From Linepithema humile (taxonomy: Eukaryota; Arthropoda; Insecta; Hymenoptera; Formicidae): a DNA stretch of 64,000 bases. This document shows, piece after piece, positions 28,301 through 35,480 of the stretch (the first letter of the stretch is position 1; every line of letters begins with the position of its first letter). The translations under genes were made by a program, and so were the position numbers. The notes under the pieces are model-generated. The model saw only the letters and a list, made by a program, of their open reading frames with translations. It was not told the DNA's origin and searched no databases. Location: positions 9,621,001 to 9,685,000 of the forward strand of contig NC_090132.1 in assembly GCF_040581485.1 (NCBI RefSeq), given 5' to 3'.

Positions 28301-30091
28301 GAAACCTCACATCAATTGAATGTGCCTCGATTATCCTGATTGCGTTTATGCGACCAGAGGTCGAGTAATGTGTGTTACAATGCAGCGCGCAATAAAGCGT
28401 CTATTCTCTATATTTTGTATATCACGCTAATAAATATAAGCACTGAAAAGAAATAGCTCTGTCAAGACTATTCTTAATCGTCTCTTCTTCTTCGCTAATT
28501 TAGAGAGCAAGTGCCGTTCAAAGTTTTAATATCCTTTTACTATCGTTCTATCACACTAGGCTGATTTAAAAAAATATCTCTCTTTTATAATTATAAAAAA
28601 AATTTAAACAATGCAACAACGACGGTCCAAAATTTTCGCTAAAAAGGGTGGATTTAATAAAAAAAAAATATATCAAAGATTCGATTGACGCGTCTTGTGC
28701 CTTTAATGTTCTATATTGCTAGCGTTTATTATTCTGATAGAAGAGCGTGTATAATTTCGTGCAATTTTCGCGCAGCAGAAATTCCCGAGAGAGAGAGAGC
28801 GCAATCAACAAACAACAGGCTTATAGTAGGATGAATAGTGGAGACTTCTTACCTGTCCGATATCCCGCGTTGCTCAAGTAAGCGGCGAAGGAGTGAGGCT
28901 CATGATCCCGTTGCCACTGGGGACTGCTGCAGTTGTCGTTGTTCGTGAAGACCTCGTGATTGTGAACGTAACGACCGGTCAGTAAGGAGCTCCTACTCGG
29001 GCAACACATGGGAGTGGTCACGTACGCGTGTCTTAGCTCGGCACCCTCATTCCTTATTCGCCTTAGGGTCCGCGGCATGAAGTTCAGCGAACCTGAGGGA
29101 TCATTTTGGATATAGTCAAACATTTGTTCAGTCACAATCTGTATACGCGCACCGAGTCGCGTCCATTGTCCCGCGATCGGCTAACCGCTCTGGCTTTATA
29201 TACAGTGTTTACTGTGCTGATGCGAACAGCGTACCGGCATAGACGCTTACTATACAGAATATTTCGACAGCAGCGTCTTCACTTATCATGAATCATACAA
29301 TATATATATATATTTGAGTCCAGCTTTTTTAACGAGTTATATATATAATAACTGAAAAATGTATACTTTCTCGAAAACTAATCTTAGATTCAGAAATAAA
29401 AAAATTCGATTCCTTGTTAAATTTCAAATAAATTATTGACTGTCTTTGACAGACTTTGATATTCTCTCGATTCAATATTAAAAATGAAGTAAACTGTCGA
29501 AAAGACTAATTAAAATTTTGCTACGGAGAAATATTTTCTTCGAAGACATCACGTTTCACTCTGTGCAAAAGACGAATTGTAGCGGAATAAACGTGCGCAT
29601 GCTACTATGCAACGTTAAAGATGAAACTGCACACGTTTCTCTTTGAATACGCGTCGCGCATATCTCGGAGCGTGCATGGTCCTGCGCGAGGACTTGAGAC
29701 GAATAATGTAAGATAAGGCGCCAGCCGGCTGCCGCACGCAATAAACAAAGTGGCATTATGTATCACGTAGGCATTTATATACCGGTAATATGGCGTAATA
29801 AATAATCCGATGGTGTAACGAGCCGCGACGCGTTCTCTACGTACCGAGCTCGACGTCTTGATCGTCCGTCAGAATCAACACGATGTTGGGCTTTCTCTCT
29901 CGGGGCTGCTGATACGGCAGATAGGGTGAGTTCGACTGGTGATTGTAATTATTATTGCTGTTGTAATTCGACTTGTGAAGGGCGCCGCGACGCTGCTGAC
30001 CGGCGTACGCGTCATCCGCAGGTCTGTCTCCGTCCGTCCGTCTGGCATTGACACACAGGAGGAGAGCCAGAAATTGAAATAGCTTGCTCAT
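920..30091 (-). CDS. Sulf1: Extracellular heparan sulfate 6-O-endosulfatase (Sulf1/Sulf2 family), 16 coding exons
   Basis: Secreted or cell-surface sulfatase that, in this family, removes 6-O-sulfate from heparan sulfate chains and so tunes Wnt/Wingless, Hedgehog, FGF and BMP signalling. The exons (30091-29845, 29092-28853, 16464-16143, 9645-9495, 9326-9151, 8071-7961, 7274-6979, 4467-4120, 3994-3805, 3728-3479, 3405-3223, 2956-2011, 1947-1546, 1470-1279, 1202-1112, 1013-920) join in phase into 1413 codons including the stop. Seen: signal peptide 1-16; TDDQD metal motif 75-79; CCPSR formylglycine motif 112-116; TSDHG 339-343; a Cys-containing hydrophilic region; a Thr/Ser-rich block about 855-1150; a Lys/Arg-rich helix about 1170-1205; the conserved FCFCMNANNNTYSC block; and a basic C-terminus. 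Vertebrate Sulfs are about 870 residues and, as I recall, the fly protein is about 1100, so this one is long. Family assignment is very secure; the last exon is least certain. Confidence 0.95.
1112..1202 (-). CDS. Sulf1: Sulf1 coding exon 15: basic tail
   Basis: Thirty codons (DDTFVPSALQIIHESELG ... NKRRKKLQ). Placed by a TTTTAG acceptor, phase continuity and a GTAAGT donor. The donor itself reads in frame as AAG-TAA, so retention of the next intron would end the protein at once with LQK. Confidence 0.78.
1279..1470 (-). CDS. Sulf1: Sulf1 coding exon 14: C-terminal domain
   Basis: Encodes DPFEQWNRVSSL ... LHDQLEHLKGCKG, matching the family's D-P-Y-Q-L and L-R-S-C-x-G segments, then a divergent Gln-rich stretch. 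Phase joins exon 13 by G+AT, giving Asp. Donor GTACGT. Confidence 0.92.
1546..1947 (-). CDS. Sulf1: Sulf1 coding exon 13: basic helix and conserved C-terminal domain
   Basis: Contains a Lys/Arg/Glu-rich helix (EERRRLKEERLKKKERKLRK), then the diagnostic Sulf C-terminal block CFEHDNDHWRTAPLWNAGPF, NNNTYSC and NVTHNFLYCEFTTG. Acceptor AATGCAG, donor GTAAGT. Confidence 0.95.
2011..2956 (-). CDS. Sulf1: Sulf1 coding exon 12: long Thr/Ser-rich insertion
   Basis: Begins with EIRRHLMIKRPHF, the family's L-R-E-V-R-G-H-L-type segment. About 300 residues dominated by Thr and Ser follow, with basic patches (RRRKVHHHRK, KKHDK). This looks like a mucin-like, heavily O-glycosylatable stalk lying inside the hydrophilic domain. 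Vertebrate Sulfs have no block of this size here. Open throughout 946 bp; donor GTAAAA, acceptor TTTACAG. Confidence 0.88.
3223..3405 (-). CDS. Sulf1: Sulf1 coding exon 11: Cys block of hydrophilic region
   Basis: Exactly 61 codons. PKCLVLPEGGVNCTEIVYQ is recognisably the family's KCFILPND-type block, followed by a helix (REIEQQIRDMRMQLETLK). The donor is a weak GTATAT; the acceptor follows CGATAG. Confidence 0.9.
3479..3728 (-). CDS. Sulf1: Sulf1 coding exon 10: linker with basic cleavage-like site
   Basis: Residues 694-777. The exon carries KRHRRVRRSVTKK (3554-3571 encodes the R-V-R-R-S core), which resembles a furin site, followed by an amphipathic helix ending EEELDDLK. Acceptor TTATAG, donor GTAACG. 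Confidence 0.82.
3805..3994 (-). CDS. Sulf1: Sulf1 coding exon 9: charged linker
   Basis: Residues 631-693, rich in Asp, Glu, Lys and Arg (for example NFGDERDRRAIDEEDDEDF). No strong sequence match to other Sulfs is visible by eye. It is supported by open frame, phase and splice sites (ACGTAG acceptor, GTATGA donor). Confidence 0.82.
4120..4467 (-). CDS. Sulf1: Sulf1 coding exon 8: Cys-rich hydrophilic region
   Basis: Encodes CLPGQKWRCERDGHRWRRHKC and KKCACFTPNG, the paired-Cys blocks found in the hydrophilic domain of Sulfs, which bind heparan sulfate through basic residues. Acceptor TTTTTAG, donor GTGAAT. CpG content is higher than in neighbouring introns. Confidence 0.92.
5619..5644 (+). 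repeat. Mariner terminal inverted repeat, left
   Basis: 26 bp identical to the reverse complement of 6875-6900. Preceded by TA. Confidence 0.95.
5693..6730 (-). CDS. Mariner transposase, apparently intact
   Basis: A 345-residue transposase, the normal mariner length, that excises and inserts the element by cut and paste in the nucleus. The N-terminal half holds two helix-turn-helix DNA-binding regions (about 1-110) joined by the linker to the catalytic half. The mariner signature WVPHEL is at 119-124. The DD34D triad is complete: Asp156 in TGDEKW, Asp249 in HDNAPCH and Asp284 in SPDLAPSDYHLF, with exactly 34 residues between the last two. ATG at 6730 is about 170 bp inside the right terminal repeat and the stop is about 75 bp from the left one, as usual. 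No frameshift or stop is present. Subfamily was not assigned. Whether it is active cannot be told from sequence. Confidence 0.97.
   Translation of the reverse strand: MSSFVPNKQHLREALLFCFNLKQNAAEARRLLEKAYGEHAPSKTTCEDWFKRFRSGDFDTEDKERSGRPKTFEDADLQTLLDEDDTQTQDQLAEALNMTRQGISKRLHAMGKIQKEGKWVPHELTERQMEYRRATSEILLLRHERKSFLHRIVTGDEKWIYFENPKRKKSWLLPGEASTSTARPNRFGKKTMLCIWWDQKGIVYYELLKPGETVNGDRYRQQLINLNHALLEKRPEWDTRHERVILQHDNAPCHRTSIVQDTIKTLKWDLLPHPPYSPDLAPSDYHLFRSMAHGLAGLHLANFEEVRNWLDEWFRFKDASFYRRGIHVLPERWQKCVASEGRYFE
6875..6900 (-). repeat. Mariner terminal inverted repeat, right
   Basis: Reverse complement of 5619-5644. Followed by TA at 6901-6902. This is the transposase-promoter side. Confidence 0.95.
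6979..7274 (-). CDS. Sulf1: Sulf1 coding exon 7: start of hydrophilic region, acidic tract
   Basis: Opens with KHGRRSKFKWPDTFLIESS, equivalent to the family's W-R-D-T-F-L-V-E motif, then runs into a long Asp/Glu/Ser tract. The acceptor is a tandem CAGCAG (exon start 7274 or 7271), which would add or drop one Ser. Donor GTGAGT in phase 1. The mariner begins only 79 bp past the donor. Confidence 0.9.
7275..7960 (-). other. Sulf1 intron 6
   Basis: 686 bp, AT-rich. No further feature recognised. Confidence 0.85.
7961..8071 (-). CDS. Sulf1: Sulf1 coding exon 6: end of catalytic domain
   Basis: Short exon of 111 bp encoding VDDIVLNIDLAPTFLDIAG ... MDGRSFKKLFL, the conserved end of the sulfatase domain. 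It has no ATG. It was placed by exact phase match (GT+A gives Val at the entry), a TTGCAG acceptor and a GTGAGT donor. Confidence 0.93.
8072..9150 (-). other. Sulf1 intron 5
   Basis: 1079 bp. No coding, RNA or repeat feature recognised. Confidence 0.85.
9151..9326 (-). CDS. Sulf1: Sulf1 coding exon 5: TSDHG active-site exon
   Basis: Contains NTYIIYTSDHGYHLGQFGL (Asp341 and His342 are the conserved sulfatase metal/active-site pair) and the RVPFLIRGPGIEPGS segment. Acceptor GACGCAG, donor GTAAGT, phase 2 at its end. Confidence 0.95.
9495..9645 (-). CDS. Sulf1: Sulf1 coding exon 4: sulfatase core
   Basis: Encodes residues 270-320 (TPAYDYAPNPDKQW ... RLQTLQSVDAAVDR), a segment nearly collinear with vertebrate Sulfs. 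Acceptor GTATTTCAG, donor GTACGT, ending on a codon boundary. Intron 4 is only 168 bp. Confidence 0.94.
9646..16142 (-). other. Sulf1 intron 3 (6.5 kb)
   Basis: No exon recognised. It contains a short (GA)n at about 12198-12219 and a CpG-rich stretch about 13.8-15.15 kb that carries several mutually overlapping open frames on both strands but no recognisable protein. Confidence 0.8.
13830..15140. promoter_or_regulatory. CpG-rich intronic stretch, possible regulatory island
   Basis: Compared with flanking AT-rich DNA this segment is dense in CG dinucleotides and GC, with pyrimidine runs. It could be an enhancer, an alternative promoter or a compositional island. No specific motif is identified. 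Confidence 0.25.
16143..16464 (-). CDS. Sulf1: Sulf1 coding exon 3: sulfatase core
   Basis: Encodes the highly conserved FGKYLNKYNGSYIPPGWREW segment and the APHGPEDSAPQF motif. NGS, NYS, NDS and NVT sequons are visible. It is bounded by a TTTCAG acceptor and a GTAAGT donor and enters and leaves in phases that fit exons 2 and 4. Confidence 0.95.
17285..18560 (-). mobile_element. Repeat family A copy 1 (inverted relative to the 61-62 kb copy)
   Basis: Read on the minus strand, it follows the same order of blocks as 61.4-62.3 kb: a TTTTCTCAGTTAAAAC block, a GTTTAGTTTAGGCGTGG block, CCATCTAGTATATGAAAG paired with CGATAGATGGAG, a GACGGACAGAAGAC block, a GATAGTGTGGGG block and a tRNA-like box. 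Non-autonomous; no transposase frame. Confidence 0.75.
17436..17512 (+). repeat. tRNA-like (SINE-type) Pol III box within family A copy
   Basis: TAGTGGTCAACAGCAG resembles a tRNA A box. GTTCAAACC at 17482-17490 fits the B box, at tRNA-like spacing. A related block recurs at about 62125-62205 and, degraded, at 55355-55445, in the opposite orientation. It suggests a tRNA-derived segment captured by or parent to the repeat. Confidence 0.45.
22323..22390 (+). repeat. (TC)34 microsatellite
   Basis: Uninterrupted TC dinucleotides for 68 bp. Likely highly polymorphic. Confidence 0.97.
23471..25199. mobile_element. 1.7-kb near-perfect palindrome (long-inverted-repeat element, family A related)
   Basis: Left arm about 23471-24200 and right arm about 24464-25199 are reverse complements with few differences by eye (ends CTTCTATCAC / GTGATAGAAG). 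They enclose a 263-bp centre (24201-24463). Each arm contains the CCATCTAG block and the GTTTGTTTCAGTTTATGCGG block of the dispersed family. Non-coding; likely a foldback transposon or an inverted duplication of one. Confidence 0.85.
25231..27399 (-). other. Intronic DNA within Sulf1 intron 2, 25.2-27.4 kb
   Basis: Begins just after an AT dinucleotide tract at about 25199-25230. No gene or named repeat recognised. Open frames here overlap on both strands and look like chance. Confidence 0.5.
27400..28060. promoter_or_regulatory. CpG-rich stretch in intron 2, about 0.8 kb downstream of exon 2
   Basis: GC- and CG-rich relative to surroundings, with long overlapping open frames on both strands, which is what high GC alone produces. 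No protein recognised. Possible regulatory island. Confidence 0.2.
28853..29092 (-). CDS. Sulf1: Sulf1 coding exon 2: catalytic formylglycine exon
   Basis: Encodes residues 83-162. The motif TTPMCCPSRSSLLTGRYVHN contains C-X-P-S-R. Cys112 (29006-29004) is the residue expected to be converted to formylglycine by the formylglycine-generating enzyme. Acceptor CCCTCAG and donor GTAAGA are both clear. The end, NAGYRT joined to GYFGKY, matches the family across a 12.4-kb intron. Confidence 0.95.
29093..29844 (-). other. Sulf1 intron 1
   Basis: 752 bp, nothing further recognised. Confidence 0.9.
29845..30091 (-). CDS. Sulf1: Sulf1 coding exon 1: signal peptide and start of sulfatase domain
   Basis: The start ATG at 30091 opens a hydrophobic signal peptide (MSKLFQFLALLLCVNA). 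A low-complexity Asn/Gln/Tyr linker follows, then the first sulfatase strand (KPNIVLILTDDQDVELG), whose paired Asp residues 76-77 bind the active-site calcium in sulfatases. The exon ends in phase 1 at a GTACGT donor. GCC triplets directly before the ATG give a good initiation context. Confidence 0.93.
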
Positions 30092-30112
30092 GGCGGCGGC
30101 GGCGGCGGCGGC
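30092..30112 (-). repeat. (GCC)7 run abutting the Sulf1 start codon
   Basis: Seven GCC triplets on the coding strand run directly into the ATG. They supply a near-ideal start context and are a likely length-variable microsatellite. Confidence 0.85.
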
Positions 30113-30122
30113 TGGTGGTCGT

Positions 30123-30160
30123 TTATAGACTGGCTACCTCAATCCAGTGTGTCATACCAT
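30123..30160 (-). promoter_or_regulatory. Two short upstream ORFs before Sulf1
   Basis: Within the inferred 5' UTR, one ATG at 30160 gives ATG-GTA-TGA. A second at 30155, which overlaps the TGA of the first, opens a 10-codon frame (MTHWIEVASL) closing at 30123. Both end before the main ATG and could damp translation. They are real on the sequence; a function is inference. Confidence 0.4.
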
Positions 30161-30168
30161 GATTGTGA

Positions 30169-33100
30169 CTGGAACAGGAAAACGAAACACGCTTCACGTT
30201 AATGGGCGCGCGAGTCTGTCGGTAATTGGATCGTGGCGCGGCAAAAAAGACCTTAAAGATCTTTCCCGCTTCGTATATAAAACATATCTCTCTTAGATTG
30301 CGGAAAAAACTCAAACGACAAGAAATTACGCGGAAAAAGAAAATTGATCGTCAACGAGATCGTTCCAATCGTGGGTTTCTATTGCTTCACATATTGTGCT
30401 GATTGATGAAGCTAATCAATTTGTGCAAAAACATTTACATAAAACATATTTCAGAGTTCAAGTTGCAAATTGCAAGTTTTTATTACCGTTAAATTAACAC
30501 AGAGAAATTCTTCGTGTTATTCTAAGTAATAAAAATAATTACTGTTGCTTTGTGACTGATTTAAAAATAAAAAATTCTTATGTTAAATTTTTATATATAA
30601 TACTTAAATATATATTATTGCAAAATTTATTTTATAAATAAACGTTTTGTCAGTTTATATTTAGGTAGCTTGAAAGAGTTGTCACTAATTCTTTTACATT
30701 TGTAATGCTTGAAAATCAAACGCATATAATGCATATCTCATAATCGCTTCAAGAATCCGATATCAAAGTTGACATAAAAATGCGGAACAGCTTGCATAAT
30801 TAAGTAGAATTTATCTTGTAATATTATAATAAAAAATTCAATTTACATGTTGGAATGTACATCTTGCAATTAAATATTTATGGTAAAATGTGCGACGTAG
30901 CATACCGCGTGATAAAACTTTATCGAATCAGATATTCCAATCATGCGGTGCGTTAATGTACGAAGTGCGACACGACACGCCACGAATGAAATTCTTGCAT
31001 GACCGAAACGGATTGTGTAATCCGTTAATACACAAGCAGCTCGCGCAGTTTGGTATGCGAACGAGATAATTATCTGCAATAACGCGGTAAACATATCCAC
31101 ATCGCGATCGTTGCGCGCATCGTGCGAAACAATTAACGGGTTGCATTATCGGCGATTTGTTGCGATTAGCCCGCGCACGCTGCACCTATCAAAGGCTTTA
31201 CCGAAAGCGGACGTGATCGTCCTAACTAAATAGTGGATGCGTCATACTCGGGACACGTCTTGTTGCTCAAGAATGAAAGATGAGAGATGAAAGGTGCAAA
31301 AAAGAAATACGTGACCTAACCGGACCGTGGAAGCGAAGAACAAGACCATAATCGCATGGTTCATGTTTTATGGTTGGCTTTATCGCCTGGTGCGTTGCGG
31401 ATATCTTCCGAGGAACTGGTGAAAGAACGATAAATAATCGCGCAAGCCTTAATTAACTTCCCGTTATTGACTTAGATGTATATATTATAAAACATCGTCG
31501 TAAATTGCTAACCTAATCGTATTTAACCAACGTGTAAAGATTATTTCGTCGGTTATTTCCCCAATTTGTGTTGAAAATATGGTTGGATTCTTTAAATACC
31601 GCGCTTGTCAATAAATCATATCATAAATAATCATAAATCATTGCTTCATAATTACGAAACCGATTAAATTTACGTCTTATAATTAATATTATGATTATTT
31701 TATTAATTACATTTCTTTTTCAAATTTAATATAAAACTTTATTTTCTGCAACGGTATTTAAGAATTAATTAGTATTAATTAGTATGATTTGCAAATTATA
31801 CGACATTCTCTATATTATCGTCTCTCTAAATATATTTTCTCAAAGCACTAGCAAATTTTTACATTAAATTTCTCATTAATTTCTCACGGCCGGAACATCG
31901 ATAAAAATTTTTTACAAAAACAATATTATAATAAAATTTACATATTATTTTTCTATTATCGCGAGAGACTTTTAACAATGTTTATCGATTACATATGCAA
32001 CGCGTAGAAAAGTAACGTAAATGCTTGATTATGCTAGAAATATTTTGAGATATCTAGGGACTAGAAGAAAAACGAAACTTGAACGCCTGATCAGGCTGAA
32101 CAGACGGAAGAATGCTAGAGCGTGTTTTTGCGGATAGTCAAATATGGACGCGGATGGTTGCACGGCAAGTAAACGTACGATGGAGAGTTCCCACGATTCG
32201 AGAGGACGCTATAGGAAAGATATCACTCGCGGAAATATCGCAACGCTCGCATCGTAATATTTTCTCGTATTTTTCTTAAACGCTTATCTTTAATTAATTT
32301 TATTTTTATTTTTATTTGTTTTATAATCTATAATTCTGTTTACGAAATCCGATTTTCGGAAATTTTAAAATTATTCTTAATTACTCGTCTGCACAGATAA
32401 ATTTTCATCATATTATCAAAAAATTACTTCGAAATCATACAGCGTCTAAAAAAATAATTAAGTTGAATATATTTTGATTACGAATTTTTTTAAGCAATGT
32501 AATATTACTCATTACATAGAGTGATCTCAATCTGAAGATGGATAAAAACTCGTGCATGTATATCTCTGTAGTTCTTTGAACAAATTTTTTAACATATCTT
32601 ATTCATATTATCGTGTATTTACCCTTTTAATCTTTCCATTTGTCATATCGAGGATGGAATTCTGCGCGTTTCCGATATTTGATTAGCCACATATATTGTG
32701 AGTCGCATTTTGCCCGGATAACATTACCGATTAATAACAGCATCCGGATATAGGATGCTTTCTTATATGAACAAACATTGAAGGAATCTCTTTCTCTCTC
32801 ACGCATTGTGTTAAAAGATATATATATACCCCATATAAATTTTTATGCAGAAAAAAATACGCGCATAGATTAATGTATCACTCTTTTAACTTCTGGCAGA
32901 TCCGGTTTTGATATCTTTATGATTACGCGCCGACGTGATAAGCCCGACATTCGCCATTAATTTTGCTCTCGTATTGTGATCTTTCAAAATGATTTTTTGC
33001 GCTTTGTCAGGAAGAGCCCTACGATTAAAATACCCGAAACGGACATAAATGTGGGAGGATCATAACGGATGTTGTATATCGATAAAAATTGCACACGTGT

Positions 33101-34189
33101 ATTTATATGCTGAAGAACTGTCATTTAAACTTTCATTTAACAGATAATGATAGAATGTTAGTAATATCAAGAAACACGGTAGTATCTCGCGCCAAGTTCA
33201 CGCGCAGCGCGCAACACAGGCGCAAGACCGATCGTGTCTCTTTACGCGAGCCCAAGATTTCAGACGAGCCGAGATTATCGGATCTCAATAACGGCTGGGC
33301 CGATTGAGTTGATAATAGGCTCAATCGATAGCGCATACCCAAATTATATAAGAAAAGTATGCTTGTTTTTACAATAGGTGCTGTAGAAAAAAAGTTATAA
33401 TAGTCCAAAGTCGAAATGTTGAAAATAATACAACTAAAATGTCCAGCTAATACATTACGGATATCTTCGTCAATTCGATATCGTGTCGACAAATATGATG
33501 CAAGCAAAACGCACAGAAAACAACAATGCAAATTATTATCGAAATTACAAAATCTTCCTAGTCTTTGTTTTGATTCCTTCCAAATTTTTTCTTTTCATAT
33601 TCATTAAAAAACACATTTTTAACGCTTTATTTTAGAGAAGTCATTTGGCAAGACCTTGAATTCTATTCACGCTTTAAATAAGACTGAATCTGTGAACAAA
33701 CGCAAGTGCAAAAAACATGTTTGATACGTAGATCCGGCATTCGTAAAGTACATGTATGTAGCTATACATATCTACGCAGGTAGATGCTTTATAATACTTG
33801 TATTTATCCGGAACGTGCGAGATTATGTTCGCGAGATTTCATCTTTATATATCCACCTTGCACGTCAATCGACGGGAGGCGTAAAGATAATAATAATCCG
33901 ATAACACGAAGTGTACATCCCGTTGAGATAAATCGTTTCTCGACTCACTTGTATACAGAATTTATCTTAATGCGAGCATTATTTACAGAAATATTCGTGA
34001 AAAGTAAAAATATTAGTTTAGAAGTTGCTTTTCAATTTTCCTGAAAGATATGTACAACGGAATGCTTATAAAGATGTGTTTTTGAAACCACGAAAATCTT
34101 TTGCTATAATTTTTAATAGATTTTATTTTTATATTCTTATAGCACATATGCATAAAAGACGTTTCAATTCATAATATGAACAAATATTG
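30169..34189. other. Upstream of Sulf1 start: no gene seen
   Basis: Either a 5' intron or promoter/intergenic DNA. AT-rich with scattered CpG-rich patches (about 31.0-31.3 kb). No coding exon, RNA gene or named repeat was recognised. Confidence 0.5.
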
Positions 34190-34349
34190 TAATAAATTAT
34201 ATATAACAAGTTGATCGTATATTTGAACGAGACAATTTTATGTCAAATTCCATCTAGTACATGAAAGTTGATATACACAAGCGTCGAATGTCATACACAC
34301 TGCCGAATATATATAGTAGCTACTCGATCATGCGACATATAGTTTTGGC

Positions 34350-34390
<41 letters not shown>

Positions 34391-35480
34391 ATATCTTGGA
34401 TTATATGTCAACTTTCACATATTAGATGGAGTTAAACGCAAAAATTCTCGTATTCAAAAATTCGATCAACTGGTTATAAATGAAGACAGACAATATCAGC
34501 TATCAATATTCTAGTCATTAATTATAAGTTAATTTATAAATTAGATTAAGTTTTAACATTAAGTTTTAAGATTAAGTTTTTTTAATTAAGGTAAAGCTCA
34601 TCAAAATTCAATTTTTTGGAAGGGACTTGCACTATGCAAGTCCCCACATAAACTAAAACAAACATAAGTTGTACTTAAGAGTTCGAAATTATTATGTATA
34701 CTAATGTAAATCCTTTCTTTTAAATATTTGTACTTATCGCTACTTCAGCTATAGAATAGTATAATTTTTATCGTAAGACAAATATGTATTTGGTAGAGAA
34801 AAGGGAGAAGATTTACTTAGATTTGAAAAATTTTTGCTAAATATAAATCTAAAGTGTCACAGTTATATAATATAATGATAATATAACTCGAAATAAAATT
34901 AAAATAATAATTTGCAAATAATAAAAAATGCAATGTGATATTTTTAATTTGAGAGAAACTTTACTAATGAATAATAAAATTCGTGTTGTAATGTATTTTG
35001 TTTGACCGGCCCTGAAATCATATAAACAGGCAAGCAATGATATAAAATGAATAATAAGCATTTGACGATAAATGTGTTGATTAAATAATAGGTGCGTAGG
35101 TATAGAAATTAAAAAAGTATCGTTCCATATGTCCTGCTCAGCTTATTGGTTAAGAATTATTTATTGTATTATGTTATATTTAACATAAAATGTACTCAAG
35201 AGCTCGAATATATTATATATACTAATGTAAACCCTGTTTTTTAAATATTTGCACTTATCGCTACTTCAGCTGTAGAGTAATATAATTTTTATCATAAGAC
35301 AAATATATATTTAATAAAGAAAGAGGGGAAGAATCACTTAGATTTGAAAAATTTTAATAGATATGAATGTAAATTATAATGTAATTATAATCTAATCTAA
35401 AATGGAATTAAAATAATATAATACGATGCTCTTAATTTTATAAGAACTTTACTAATGAATAATGATTCGATTGTAAATGT
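34190..35480 (-). mobile_element. Repeat family A copy 3
   Basis: 34.20-35.19 kb is the reverse complement of 39.55-40.53 kb. A second, partial direct repeat of its subterminal part (the ATTTGCACTTATCGCTACTTC block) follows at 35.2-35.48 kb. It holds a hairpin whose arms carry CCATCTAGTACATGAAAG and its complement about 190 bp apart, interrupted by an AT dinucleotide run at about 34357-34388. Confidence 0.8.

Larger units (their letters stand above)
16465..28852 (-). other. Sulf1 intron 2 (12.4 kb)
   Basis: The largest intron, separating the formylglycine exon from the rest of the catalytic domain. It contains a repeat-family copy at 17.28-18.56 kb, a (TC)34 at 22323-22390, a 1.7-kb palindrome at 23471-25199 and a CpG-rich stretch at 27.4-28.06 kb. 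I found no additional exon. Confidence 0.8.
30092..30168 (-). other. Sulf1: Sulf1 5' UTR piece with upstream splice acceptor
   Basis: On the coding strand, a strong pyrimidine tract ending CCTGTTCCAG (AG at 30170-30169) lies 77 bp before the ATG. The start-codon exon therefore probably begins at 30168 and is preceded by an intron and a non-coding first exon to the right. I could not identify that exon or the promoter. Confidence 0.5.

Noticed and set aside
34849..35061. 70-codon frame, nearly identical to one at 39678-39890
   Set aside because: Duplicate frames reflect the inverted repeat pair. The sequence is AT-rich hydrophobic text without a recognised domain.
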